Assembly (NCBI GenBank): GCA_004009845.1
Contig: RMBW01000219.1
Coordinates: forward strand, 1-26,179
Source: Davidsoniella eucalypti
Lineage: Eukaryota > Ascomycota > Sordariomycetes > Microascales > Ceratocystidaceae
Reading direction: 5' to 3'
Length of the DNA: 26,179 nt
The notes below the pieces were generated by a model. The model was not told the origin of the DNA, ran no database searches, and saw nothing but the letters and a program-made list of their open reading frames with translations. How positions within the stretch are numbered: the first letter of the stretch is position 1; each line of letters begins with the position of its first letter. Positions 17,651 through 26,172 of the stretch are shown here, piece by piece. The translations under genes were made by a program, and so were the position numbers.

Positions 17651-17979
17651 TCTAATTTATTTATTTATAATTTTACGTCTTTATGTGGATCTGACCTTAG
17701 TGGATCGTTAGACATCGAGAGACCCTAATGGCCCTTGTCCTTTATATTCAACTCAATTTAAGCTTATCTAAATGCATCATTGGCTAAAGTTGATGTAGAA
17801 ATGGTAACTTTTCTATGATTTCGCTTACTAAGAATGTGGTTGTGATACTTATATTTGTATATAATTGCAAATTTAAAGTTTTAGATGGAAAAAAAACAAT
17901 ACTAACTGTAAGTATTTAATACTTTTATTCCTATAAAGTGATAATTTTTACTCGGAATTGGTTACAAATTTGAAGTGTT
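17651..17979. other. AT-rich spacer, nothing recognised
   Basis: No gene, repeat partner or RNA is seen between the minisatellite and the right inverted arm. Confidence 0.5.
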
Positions 17980-18382
17980 GCTCGAATACACTATCCGATG
18001 TCTCACATAAGCTTGAGGTAGGCTGAGAGAATGCAATAGTTGATGATATAGCCCAAGATTCTGTAGCTTGCAGACAAATAAGGCAATAGTTTTCCTGTTG
18101 GTAACATGTCGACAAACCGTCCATGGCCCAGACGTACCTGTTACTGCTAAAATACCGTGTAGATAGCATTATTATACAGTTACTCAATAATGGTTCCAGT
18201 AACAAATGAGGTTGCATTGTTCTTGATACCAAGTTTGCCTCAATTTCCATAGAGAATTATTAGGATAGTGATAAGACCGAAGGGGTGATAATTTGGTGAT
18301 GAGGAATTATTGTTTCAACTTTGATAAATACACACGACCGTAGCGGTGAGCAAGCTCGGTGTGTAGACCCAACCCTGATGAA

Positions 18383-18560
18383 TGTCACGGGCTAAGGCCC
18401 AGTTAGTATTTGTCTAGGTATTTACCTAGTCAGATAAACGGCTATAAATAGGGACCTATTCCCGCCGTATTCCAACAGATATTAGCCCTTCTCCTTCATC
18501 GGTATCAATCAAAGTCTTTTCTACTAGATTGCTTTCCACTGCCTCATCTAGTTCGTGTCA
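18383..18560 (+). mobile_element. Solo LTR of the chromovirus family, 178 bases
   Basis: Begins TGTCACGGGC and ends GTTCGTGTCA, flanked by the perfect duplication ATGAA (18378-18382 and 18561-18565). It is a close match, in opposite orientation, to the 3' LTR of element A at 18896-19073 (about six differences in 178 by eye). It is oriented with the plus strand as sense. The left inverted arm gives the uninterrupted target. Confidence 0.93.
18414..18450 (+). promoter_or_regulatory. LTR palindrome plus TATA box (chromovirus family)
   Basis: CTAGGTA and TACCTAG flank TT (18414-18429); TATAAATA follows at 18443-18450. The same arrangement occurs on the minus strand in the LTRs of elements A (19027-19042) and B (21025-21047). 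In B the arms are a perfect 10 bases with a 3-base spacer. Confidence 0.6.
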
Positions 18561-18708
18561 ATGAACGGCATAACCATGATGACAATATAGAAAATTCCAG
18601 AGACATTTATACTAATTAGTACTCAGATTATAGAAAACTTATGATCTATTTGAATCCCGCTTGTAGAATATACTTGTTCTATCTAGTCAATTGCGGTACT
18701 TGAATATA

Positions 18709-18895
18709 TTGATCTTTTTAGAAATCCCCAAGTAGACTTAAACTCTTTTTTTAACATGAAAAAGAGAAAGGATCCAAAGCTCTTAGCTAAAACAAGCTGA
18801 ACTGTTATTACCGATATCAAAAGATCTTTTGGTTAGCTGTGACAAGATGGCCCCTTTCTCATTTTATTACCAATACGTAATGATTCTGTACTTTG
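18709..18895. other. Spacer between right arm and element A
   Basis: No gene seen. Its last five bases (CTTTG, 18891-18895) should be one half of the target-site duplication of element A. The other half would lie beyond the right edge. Confidence 0.5.
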
Positions 18896-19073
18896 TGACA
18901 CGAACTAGGTGAGGCAGTGGCAAGCAATCTAGTAGAAAGGACTTCGATTGATACCGATGAAGGAGAAAGGCTAATATCTGTTGGAATACGGCGGGAATAG
19001 GTCCCTATTTATAGCCGTTTATCTGACTAGGTAAATACCTAGACAAATACCAACTGGGCCTTAGCCCGTGACA
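18896..19073 (-). mobile_element. 3' LTR of element A
   Basis: Runs from TGTCACGGGCTAAGG to TAGTTCGTGTCA in the sense of the element, 178 bases. It contains a CTAGGTA/TACCTAG dyad (19027-19042) upstream of a TATAAATA box (19006-19013). The purine-rich tract on the adjacent side marks it as the 3' copy. Confidence 0.9.
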
Positions 19074-19098
19074 TTAGCCCCCTCCCCCCTCGGCAGAC
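19074..19098 (-). other. Polypurine tract of element A
   Basis: On the minus strand GAGGGGGGAGGGGGCTAA directly precedes the LTR. This is the expected plus-strand primer site for LTR retrotransposon reverse transcription. Confidence 0.7.
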
Positions 19099-19242
19099 TA
19101 ACTAATTCTAACTGATAAAATCTATAATACATGCTGACAAATTAAGTTTGTCTTAAAAATGGCGCAGGGAGTGCTGCGGAAAAATAAGTAGTATCGTAAA
19201 TACGGTAAACTCCGAGTGGCGGTAGCGCCGATTGAATGTTAC

Positions 19243-20925
19243 TTAGTGAGTGGTACCGTGCCAATACGAAAATAATGAGTCTGATGATTCCTCCCCCCCT
19301 TGATGTTGCATGTGGGTGGGTGGCTGTGGGGATGCGGCTTGGTCCGATGGGACTGTGCTAACTTGCTCAATAATGGCTGAGGACGCGGTGACTAGGGAGC
19401 GATCCAGGAAGATGCGCCAAGCGAGGGTACTTTCGACGTGTTCTACTGGTTCCCAAGTGGGGTCCTGGTAACCTGACCACTTAACTAGTGCCTGTTCGTG
19501 GCCGCGGTACTTACGCTGGCGGACGATTTCCTCAACTCGGAATTCCCCTTCAGCTAGAGACTCGTCGCCGTATGCTTCGTCTCTCGTAATGGCTTCGGGT
19601 TCATCGTCTTGGAGCACTTGAGAAGGTAGGGGGTTGTTGAAGGCGTGACGGACCTTGTTCACGTGAAAGACAGGGTGGACCAAGCCGGGGACGTCCAGTC
19701 GGACTGCATGGGAACCTACGAGGCCTGTGACCGTGTAGCGGCGTGCCAGCCAATCTAATTTCTTAGATGGTCTCAAGGATGAGAGATTTTCCGTTTTCAG
19801 GAAGACTTTGTCTCCAATCTTGAATTGCGAGGCTGGCTGGCGACGGCGGTTGGCTGCGGTTTCCTGGTAGTCCTGTGCGGAGGCTATGGCTACTTGCGCG
19901 AATCCCGATGCATTGCTGATTTTGTCTAGGAATGCTTGTGCGTCGTGGACGGGGGATCGTGTGGAGGCTGGGTCAGTGGATGGTGATGGTTCCACTATGG
20001 ACATGTTGTAGCCGTGGGTAGCGAAGAAGGGCGCTAGGCCTGTGCTGGAAACCGTGCGGTTGTTGAGTGCAATTTGGGCTTGGGGTAGTAATTCGGCCCA
20101 GTCGTCCTGTGCGAAGGAGCAGAAAATGCGAAGGAAGGTCTCAACTTCTTGGTTACTTCGTTCTTGGGCGCCATCCGTTTGTGGATGGAAGGCTGTGGAA
20201 AGGCGTCGTGTGATGCTGAAGCGCCTGCAGACTTCGCCCCAAAATAATGAAGAGAACTGTGGTCCACGGTCTGATACAATGGCCGTGGGGAAACCGTGGT
20301 GGACGAAGACATGGGTAATGAGGGCTCGGGCCGTCGCTTCGGCCGAGGTGTCTGACATGGGGACGAGGATTTGAGACTTGGATAGTCTATCGGTGATCCC
20401 GAGAATAAAGAGGTGGCCCTTGGATGGAGGTAGGGGGCCAATAAAGTCCATGGCCAGCTCGGACCAGTGGCGTGATGGGATTGGAAGGGGCTTGAGGAGA
20501 CCGCGCTTCTGTTCTCGCCAATACTTGCTCTTTCCGCAAGTGGTGCAATTGGAGACGAATTGCCGGACATCGTTGGTGAGTCCTGGCCAAGTATATTCGC
20601 GCGCGACTAGGTCCCTGGTAATTTCGCGGCCAGGGTGTCCTGACAAGTGGGAGTCATGGACAGTCTGGATCAGCTTGGTGCGTAAGGGTTCAAAACGGGG
20701 GATCCATAGTCTGTTGCGCCAACGAAGGAGGCCTAAGTCATCCACGGAGCATTCGCTGATTTGCCATTGCAGGCCCCATGCTGAGGGAAAAGACCTAGCT
20801 GCTTCCTGGACAAGGGAGCGGGCTAGCCACCATCGGTTGTTGGAGGCCAGGGCTTGAGTCCAGAGGGCTGTGAGGTCGGGGTCTGCAAACGGGGAGTGAC
20901 ACGAACTAGGAAGAGGCAATGGCAA
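19243..20925 (-). pseudogene. Element A pol: integrase and chromodomain, 5'-truncated by nested insertion
   Basis: An open frame of 560 codons, of which only the part from about 20896 down belongs to element A. The first ten residues (MPLPLPSSCH) are encoded by the LTR of element B. The A-derived part has an HHCC zinc site (H93, H97, C127, C130), an integrase core with D160, D219, E255 (D-35-E spacing), and a chromodomain at about 463-508 (FRVEEIVRQRKY...LVKWSGYQDPTWEP). Integrase inserts cDNA; the chromodomain targets chromatin. Over about 275 residues I count roughly 88 percent identity with element B. The reverse transcriptase half is absent, so it is non-functional as pol. Confidence 0.9.
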
Positions 20926-21075
20926 GCAATCTAGAGTAAAGACTTCGATTGATACCGATGAAGGAGAAAGACTAATATCTGTTGGAATACGGCGGGAATA
21001 GGTCCCTATTTATAACCGTTTATCTGGCTAAGTATCTTACTTAGCCAAATACCAACTGGGCCTTAGCCCCTGACA
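20897..21075 (-). mobile_element. 3' LTR of element B, 179 bases
   Basis: On the plus strand it begins TGACACGAACTAGG and ends GCCCCTGACA. It is roughly 90 percent similar to the LTR of A by eye. Its U3 dyad has perfect 10-base arms, TGGCTAAGTA and TACTTAGCCA, with a 3-base spacer (21025-21047), near a TATAAATA box (21007-21014). Confidence 0.92.
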
Positions 21076-21096
21076 TTAGCCCCCCCCCCTCTCGGA
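21076..21096 (-). other. Polypurine tract of element B
   Basis: On the minus strand an uninterrupted run of G follows GAGA and precedes CTAA and the LTR. It is the plus-strand primer site. The G-run length may be uncertain in the assembly. Confidence 0.7.
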
Positions 21097-21121
21097 TGCT
21101 AACTATAATCTAAAACTAATA

Positions 21122-24100
21122 CTAAAATACATTCTGCGCTAATAATGGGGATGGTGGGTGGGTAAAAAATGAGGCCCCCCCCGTAGGGGTGCATGAGATG
21201 GGCCCCCCTGTATTGGGTAGGAAGTCAGCTGATGCTGCTCCAATTAGCGCGCGGTCTAAGAATATGCGCCATGCGAGGGTGTCTTCGATATGTTTCACTG
21301 GTTCCCAAGTAGGGTCTTGGTAGCCGGACCACTTAACTAGTGCTTGTTCATGCCCACGGTATTTCCGTTGGCGGACAATTTCTTCCACGCGGAATTCTCC
21401 TTCGGCTATAGCGTCGTCTCCGTATGCTTCCTCTCTTGAGACAGCCTCAGGTTCGTCGTCTTGGATAACCTGTGAGGGTAAGGGGTTGGTCCCTGCGTGT
21501 CGTACCTTGCTGATGTGAAAGACTGGGTGGACTAGGCCTGGAATGTTAAGTCGGACTGCGTGGGTGCCTATCAGGCCTGTAACCGTGTAGCGGCGAGCTA
21601 GCCAATCTAGCTTCTTAGAGGGTCTTTCAGAAGCGATGTTCTCGCATTTCAGGAGCACTACGTCTCCTATCTGAAACTGGGAGGCTGGCTGGCGGCGGCG
21701 GTTAGCTGCTGTCTCCTGATAGTCCTGTGCTGACGCCATGGCAACCTGTGCGAAACTGGTGGCGTCGCGGATTTTGTCTAGGAAGGCCTGGGCGTCGTGT
21801 ACCGGGGACTGCGTAGAGGATGGTTCGCTAGTGGGAGATGGTTCGATGATGTCCATGTTGTAACCGTGTGTCGCGAAGAAGGGGGAGATGGCAGTGCTGG
21901 AGACGGTGCGGTTGTTTAGGGCGATCTGTGCTTGTGGGAGGAGATCCGCCCAGTTGTCCTGGGCGAAGGAACAGAAGATCCTGAGGAAGGTTTCAATCTC
22001 CTGGTTGCTTCGCTCCTGGGCACCGTCGGTTTGAGGGTGAAAGGCCGTAGAGAGGCGACGTTTGATGTTGAGACGGCGGCATGCTTCTCCCCAGAATAGT
22101 GATGTGAACTGGGGGCCGCGGTCTGACACGATGGCTGAGGGAAAACCGTGGTGTGCGAATACGTGGGTGAATAGAGCGTCAGCTGTTGCTTTCGCGGAGG
22201 TGTCTGACATGGGGATAAGGATCTGCGACTTGGAGAGTCTGTCGGTGACGCCGAGGATGAATGTGCAGTGCTTGGAAGGTGGTAAGGGGCCAATGAAGTC
22301 CATGGCTAGCTCGGTCCAGTGGCGGTCTGGAACAGGAAGGGGTTTCAAGAGTCCGCGCTTTTGTTCCCGCCAATACTTGCTTTTACCGCATGTAGTGCAG
22401 TTGGCTACGAATTGGCGTACATCGTTGGTGAGTCCTGGCCAGGAGTATTCCCGTGAAACTAGGTCCCGTGTGATTTCGCGGCCAGGGTGTCCAGACAAGT
22501 GTGAGTCGTGGATAGTCTGGATCAGCTTGGTGCGGAGGGGTTCAAAGCGAGGGATCCATAGTCTGTTGCGCCAGCGTAGGAGGCCTCGGTCGTCGATGGA
22601 ACATTCGCTGATTTGCCATTGGAGGCCCCATGCTGAAGGGAATGATCTGGCGCCATCGAGGACAAGGGATCGTGCAAGCCACCATCTATTATTGGTCTGC
22701 AGGGCTTGTGTCCATAGTGAGGTAAGGTCGGCGTCCCCGAAGGGTGAGGGGAGAGTGGATTGTGTGGCTATGTCGTCTGAGGGAATGTCGGCGTCCGGGA
22801 TGTTGGACCAAAGGGCGTTGACGACTACTAGGTTGTCTCCTGCTGTTGCGGGGGCGAGGAGTTGGTGTACTCTACTCATGAGCCTGTCGTCACTGGCATC
22901 CTTGGGCATGTCCTGGTCCCTGCGCGATAGTGCGTCGGGGATCACTTGGTCAGTTCCAGGACGGTGTTTAAGTTCAAAGGAGAAGTCCGACAGTTCGTAT
23001 CCCCAGCGGCGTTGCCTTTCTGCTAGGGACCTTTTGGTTCTGAAGAACTCCAGGTTGCGATGGTCGGTGAAGACCGTGAAGTGTATACCCAGCAGGAAGT
23101 GTCTCCACTGACGAATGGACCAGTAGATAGCCAGCATTTCCTTATCGTGAATAGGATAGTTGGATTCTGCTGGCGTGAGTTTCCTAGATAGGAAGGCAAT
23201 GGGGTGGTGATGTCCGTCAGGGCCGCGCTGGGTGAGTTCAGCGCCTAGAGCATAGCCTGAGGAGTCAGCGGAGAGGATTGTTTCCCTGTCAGGGTCGTAG
23301 GGGGCTAGTAGAGGAGGAGAGATGAAGGCATCCTTGATGCTGTGGAAGGCCTGGTCGCAGGCAGGGGACCAAACAAAGGGGGTGTCCTTTTTAGTTAAGT
23401 TGGTTAATGGCGCAAGGGTGTCGGATATGCGCGGGACGAAGTCCCTATAGAAGTTTATGAAACCGATAAAGCGGCGGAGCTCGGTTAGTGTGTAGGGGCG
23501 CTCCCAATTACGAATGGCTTCAGTCTTTTCGGGGTCTGCCCTTATGCCGATACCAGGGCCGACTAGGAAGCCTAGGAACTTGATCTCCTTGGCTGCGAAC
23601 TCGCACTTCTTGATGTCGAGTTGGAGGTCGGCTTTGTCGAGGGCAGAGACTATTTCCAGGACGAGGTTGCGATGGTCCTGGAGCGAGCCCTTAGAATAGA
23701 TGCACACATCGTCAATGTAGGCGTCACAGCTGATACCGTGCCATTTGTCGAGGACTCCGTTGATGCGTCTCTGGAAGGCAGCAGGGGCGTTGGTTAAGCC
23801 GAAAGGGACGACGTTCCACTGGAAGGCACCCAGGGGTGTTCTAAAAGCTGTTATGTGTTCGGAGCCTGGGGCTATGCGAATCCTGTGGAAGGCGGAGATG
23901 ACGTCGACTTTCGAGACCCACTCGGAACTGGCGATGCGTTGGAGCGTTTCCCCCATAAGTGGCAGGGGGTACTTATCTTTGATGGAGGCGTCATTGACAC
24001 CACGATAATCGATGCAAAAGCGTACGCCACCTCCTGGTTTATTGACGAACAGTACGGACGAGCCATATTCGGAGTTGGCTGGTCCTATGAACTGAGACTG

Positions 24101-24763
24101 CTTGAGACCTTCCAGGGTCTTTTGTAATACTAGGAGTTCTGCGCGAGTTACTGGGTAGAGGGATTGTGTCGGAACGGTTGCACCTGGTTTCAGTTTAATC
24201 TCTAGGTCGATCCCTGGTCGATGCGGGGGCAGCGTTGTGGCTAATTTGGGATCGAAAGCCGAGGCAACAGGTTCTAACCAATCCGGCAGGTGAGGACGGG
24301 ATTTCTCCTTGTGAGCAAGAGCGATCTTAATGTTCTCTAGCGAAGCTCTATAAATATGCGGGTTATCCGCACTTCCACAGAGCTTGTAGAACTCCTCAGC
24401 AGTTAACTCTTCTGCTGGTAAGATCGTAATCTCCTGTGTCCTGGGCCTGAGCCGAACGTCATTATTTACTAACCATCTTTGTCCTAGAATTATGTCTTCG
24501 GACTGGCCGGGAACCACGTAGGCCCAAATGGTTTCCGTGTGGCCGTTGATGGTCAGGGGGAGTTCGGCGATGGTGTCGATGAGTGGGGGGTTGTCCAGCG
24601 TAGTGACTTGGACGATGACCCGTTCGGAGATAGGGTGTGTGAGGGTAGCAAGGTGGAGGAGACGCGGGGGAATGACGGCGACGGTGAGGCATCCGCTGTC
24701 GACGAGGGCTTTCGTAGAATAACTTCCTAAACTTACGTCTAAGTAATTTCCTAAAGCCCCCAT
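21122..24763 (-). CDS. pol: Element B Pol polyprotein (PR-RT-RH-IN-chromodomain)
   Basis: 1213 codons from the ATG at 24763. The retropepsin has VDSG (residues 21-24) and ILGQRWL (92-98). The reverse transcriptase has VDVISAF (286-292) and YIDD (349-352). RNase H has D500, E542 and D567. The integrase has H755, H759, C789, C792 and the triad D822, D881, E917. A chromodomain lies at about 1124-1172. All catalytic residues are present, so the copy may be active. Upstream of the ATG the same frame stays open across the gag stop, so the natural product may begin by -1 frameshifting from gag rather than at this ATG. After the chromodomain there is a short, poorly structured tail. Confidence 0.95.
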   Translation of the reverse strand: MGALGNYLDVSLGSYSTKALVDSGCLTVAVIPPRLLHLATLTHPISERVIVQVTTLDNPPLIDTIAELPLTINGHTETIWAYVVPGQSEDIILGQRWLVNNDVRLRPRTQEITILPAEELTAEEFYKLCGSADNPHIYRASLENIKIALAHKEKSRPHLPDWLEPVASAFDPKLATTLPPHRPGIDLEIKLKPGATVPTQSLYPVTRAELLVLQKTLEGLKQSQFIGPANSEYGSSVLFVNKPGGGVRFCIDYRGVNDASIKDKYPLPLMGETLQRIASSEWVSKVDVISAFHRIRIAPGSEHITAFRTPLGAFQWNVVPFGLTNAPAAFQRRINGVLDKWHGISCDAYIDDVCIYSKGSLQDHRNLVLEIVSALDKADLQLDIKKCEFAAKEIKFLGFLVGPGIGIRADPEKTEAIRNWERPYTLTELRRFIGFINFYRDFVPRISDTLAPLTNLTKKDTPFVWSPACDQAFHSIKDAFISPPLLAPYDPDRETILSADSSGYALGAELTQRGPDGHHHPIAFLSRKLTPAESNYPIHDKEMLAIYWSIRQWRHFLLGIHFTVFTDHRNLEFFRTKRSLAERQRRWGYELSDFSFELKHRPGTDQVIPDALSRRDQDMPKDASDDRLMSRVHQLLAPATAGDNLVVVNALWSNIPDADIPSDDIATQSTLPSPFGDADLTSLWTQALQTNNRWWLARSLVLDGARSFPSAWGLQWQISECSIDDRGLLRWRNRLWIPRFEPLRTKLIQTIHDSHLSGHPGREITRDLVSREYSWPGLTNDVRQFVANCTTCGKSKYWREQKRGLLKPLPVPDRHWTELAMDFIGPLPPSKHCTFILGVTDRLSKSQILIPMSDTSAKATADALFTHVFAHHGFPSAIVSDRGPQFTSLFWGEACRRLNIKRRLSTAFHPQTDGAQERSNQEIETFLRIFCSFAQDNWADLLPQAQIALNNRTVSSTAISPFFATHGYNMDIIEPSPTSEPSSTQSPVHDAQAFLDKIRDATSFAQVAMASAQDYQETAANRRRQPASQFQIGDVVLLKCENIASERPSKKLDWLARRYTVTGLIGTHAVRLNIPGLVHPVFHISKVRHAGTNPLPSQVIQDDEPEAVSREEAYGDDAIAEGEFRVEEIVRQRKYRGHEQALVKWSGYQDPTWEPVKHIEDTLAWRIFLDRALIGAASADFLPNTGGPISCTPTGGASFFTHPPSPLLAQNVF

Positions 24764-24827
24764 CTCAGTTTCAACTATCTGGTCACCAATTAATCCCCCC
24801 TGGTCGGGGCGCGATTTATCCCGACTG

Positions 24828-24838
24828 TCTAAAAATCC
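24828..24838 (-). promoter_or_regulatory. Candidate gag-pol -1 frameshift site at the gag stop
   Basis: The coding strand reads GGATTTTTAGA. In the gag frame this is GAT TTT TAG. A one-base backward slip of the TTT codon on the five-T run gives TTT TTA GAC and enters the open pol frame. Restart at the pol ATG, 65 bases past the stop, is the alternative. Confidence 0.5.
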
Positions 24839-26172
24839 ATGAGATCTCCTGTATCCGTCACGTTAGTGGTAGTGGCTCCCTGGGCGCGTGGCTGTGAGGT
24901 TGACATTTGCTCGCTAATAAGAGCGCGGACGTCATCCAGGGAGAAGCTAGGGGCCGTGCTGACGGCGTTGGCCTTGACCGAAGGGCGAGAGGCGCGAGAC
25001 TTGGAACGGCAGTTAGTAGCGGTGTGACCCTTGCGTTGGCAGGCAGAGCAGGATACGGCCGTAGGACATGTGCCTGAGGGATGTGCTTGGCTGCTGCAGT
25101 ACTGGCAGGGCGTGAGAGGGCACATGGAGGCGTAGTGGCCTGTTTGGCGGCAGTGATAGCAGGGCCTGTCGGTTGAGGAGGTTTGTGATTTGGGCGCGGG
25201 CGTACGAGATGGTGTCGGCGAGGGGTTTGAACGCCAGTGGTTGGAGTTTATGGCCTTGGCTTTGGCGAGGGCGCTTTCCTTGATGCGGGCGACTGGGCGC
25301 ATCTGTGAGATCATTTCGTCTAGTGGTCTGATATGGAACATGTTGGCTAAGTGCACTTGCATGTCCAGGTGGAGGCCTTCTTGGAGGACGGAGAGGAGGG
25401 TGTTATGGTCGTAGAAATGGGCTTTGTCGCGCAGGGAGCAGAGACGGTTGGTAAAGGATTCGAATGTCTCGGTAGGGCCTTGCTTGAGCTTCAGCAATTC
25501 GCGGTTGGCAAGTCTCGCTCGGTCGGGGTCGTCGTATCGCGAGTCAAGGTAAGAGAGGAAGGCCTGGAAGCCGGTGTTCATGGGGAGGCATTCGAGGTAC
25601 TTGGTGCGAACTTGTTCCTTGATCTCCGTCGACAGGGCGTTCATCGTGTACGCCAGCTGGTCTCTGGTTGAGTAGAAGCGGTAAGAGTCCACGAGAAATT
25701 TCTCGTTAAGCTCCATCTTCCAGGTGGCGTAATCGAAGGTGCCGTCGAACTTGCGGACTGCGTCGATAACATCTTTGCGGCGGGCAAGCTGGTCGTCGCG
25801 AGGGGGTAGTAAGGCGATCCCGTGAGCTGTAGGAGGGAATGCTGGTGTTGTTGTGAGCCTTTTCTCTGGAGGCGTGGGGGCGTGTTCGCGGATAGGGGCG
25901 AGACGTAGGTTGAGAGGTTTGAGTCTGTCCTCTAAGTCGTCGAGCTGGTTGAGGTCTACTAAGTTGTCGTTGGCTGGGTCTTCGTATTTGCCACCGAGGA
26001 GCTCGAGGATGTCTCGGCCTAGGTTGTCCAGTACTTCAGCAGTGCGTACAGGGTCCTTGAATTCGGGGCTGAGCGTTCTGCCATGCCCTGGAGTGCGGCC
26101 ATCTGGATCTCTGCGACTTTGAAGTTGTGGTGGAACTGGAAGTCCCATCTTGGCGCAGTGGGTGATATCCAT
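24829..26172 (-). CDS. gag: Element B Gag with three CCHC zinc knuckles
   Basis: 447 codons from the ATG at 26172 to TAG at 24829-24831. The core contains the retrotransposon Gag pattern (FDGTFDYATWKMELNEKF, then a region with FESFTNRLCSLRDKAHF). Residues about 340-390 hold three C-x2-C-x4-H-x4-C knuckles: CYHCRQTGHYASMC, CQYCSSQAHPSGTC, CSACQRKGHTATNC. Gag forms the particle and binds element RNA. The start is uncertain because the frame is still open at the window edge, seven bases upstream of this ATG. The stop lies in GATTTTTAG, and the pol frame is -1 relative to it. Confidence 0.92.
   Translation of the reverse strand: MDITHCAKMGLPVPPQLQSRRDPDGRTPGHGRTLSPEFKDPVRTAEVLDNLGRDILELLGGKYEDPANDNLVDLNQLDDLEDRLKPLNLRLAPIREHAPTPPEKRLTTTPAFPPTAHGIALLPPRDDQLARRKDVIDAVRKFDGTFDYATWKMELNEKFLVDSYRFYSTRDQLAYTMNALSTEIKEQVRTKYLECLPMNTGFQAFLSYLDSRYDDPDRARLANRELLKLKQGPTETFESFTNRLCSLRDKAHFYDHNTLLSVLQEGLHLDMQVHLANMFHIRPLDEMISQMRPVARIKESALAKAKAINSNHWRSNPSPTPSRTPAPKSQTSSTDRPCYHCRQTGHYASMCPLTPCQYCSSQAHPSGTCPTAVSCSACQRKGHTATNCRSKSRASRPSVKANAVSTAPSFSLDDVRALISEQMSTSQPRAQGATTTNVTDTGDLMDF

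Larger units (their letters stand above)
17980..18708 (-). repeat. Long inverted repeat, right arm, split by a solo LTR
   Basis: Reverse-complement partner of 13950-14496. It is longer only because of the 178-base solo LTR plus one 5-base duplication. The outer end is TTGAATATA (18700-18708) and the inner end GCTCGAATAC (17980-17989). The shared 91-codon frame runs leftward from 18250. Confidence 0.88.
18896..20896 (-). mobile_element. Chromovirus element A, 3' part only
   Basis: Contains, in minus-strand order, the integrase-chromodomain end of pol, a polypurine tract and the 3' LTR. At 20896 it is cut by the LTR of element B. The missing 5' half of A (LTR, gag, protease, reverse transcriptase) is predicted to lie on the far side of B, outside the window. 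Confidence 0.85.

Noticed and set aside
22062..23111. A 349-codon plus-strand ORF antisense to element B pol
   Set aside because: It is the mirror of a strongly conserved RNase H/integrase region. Its sequence is Ser/Arg/Trp-rich without any domain, as expected for an antisense shadow of GC-balanced coding DNA.
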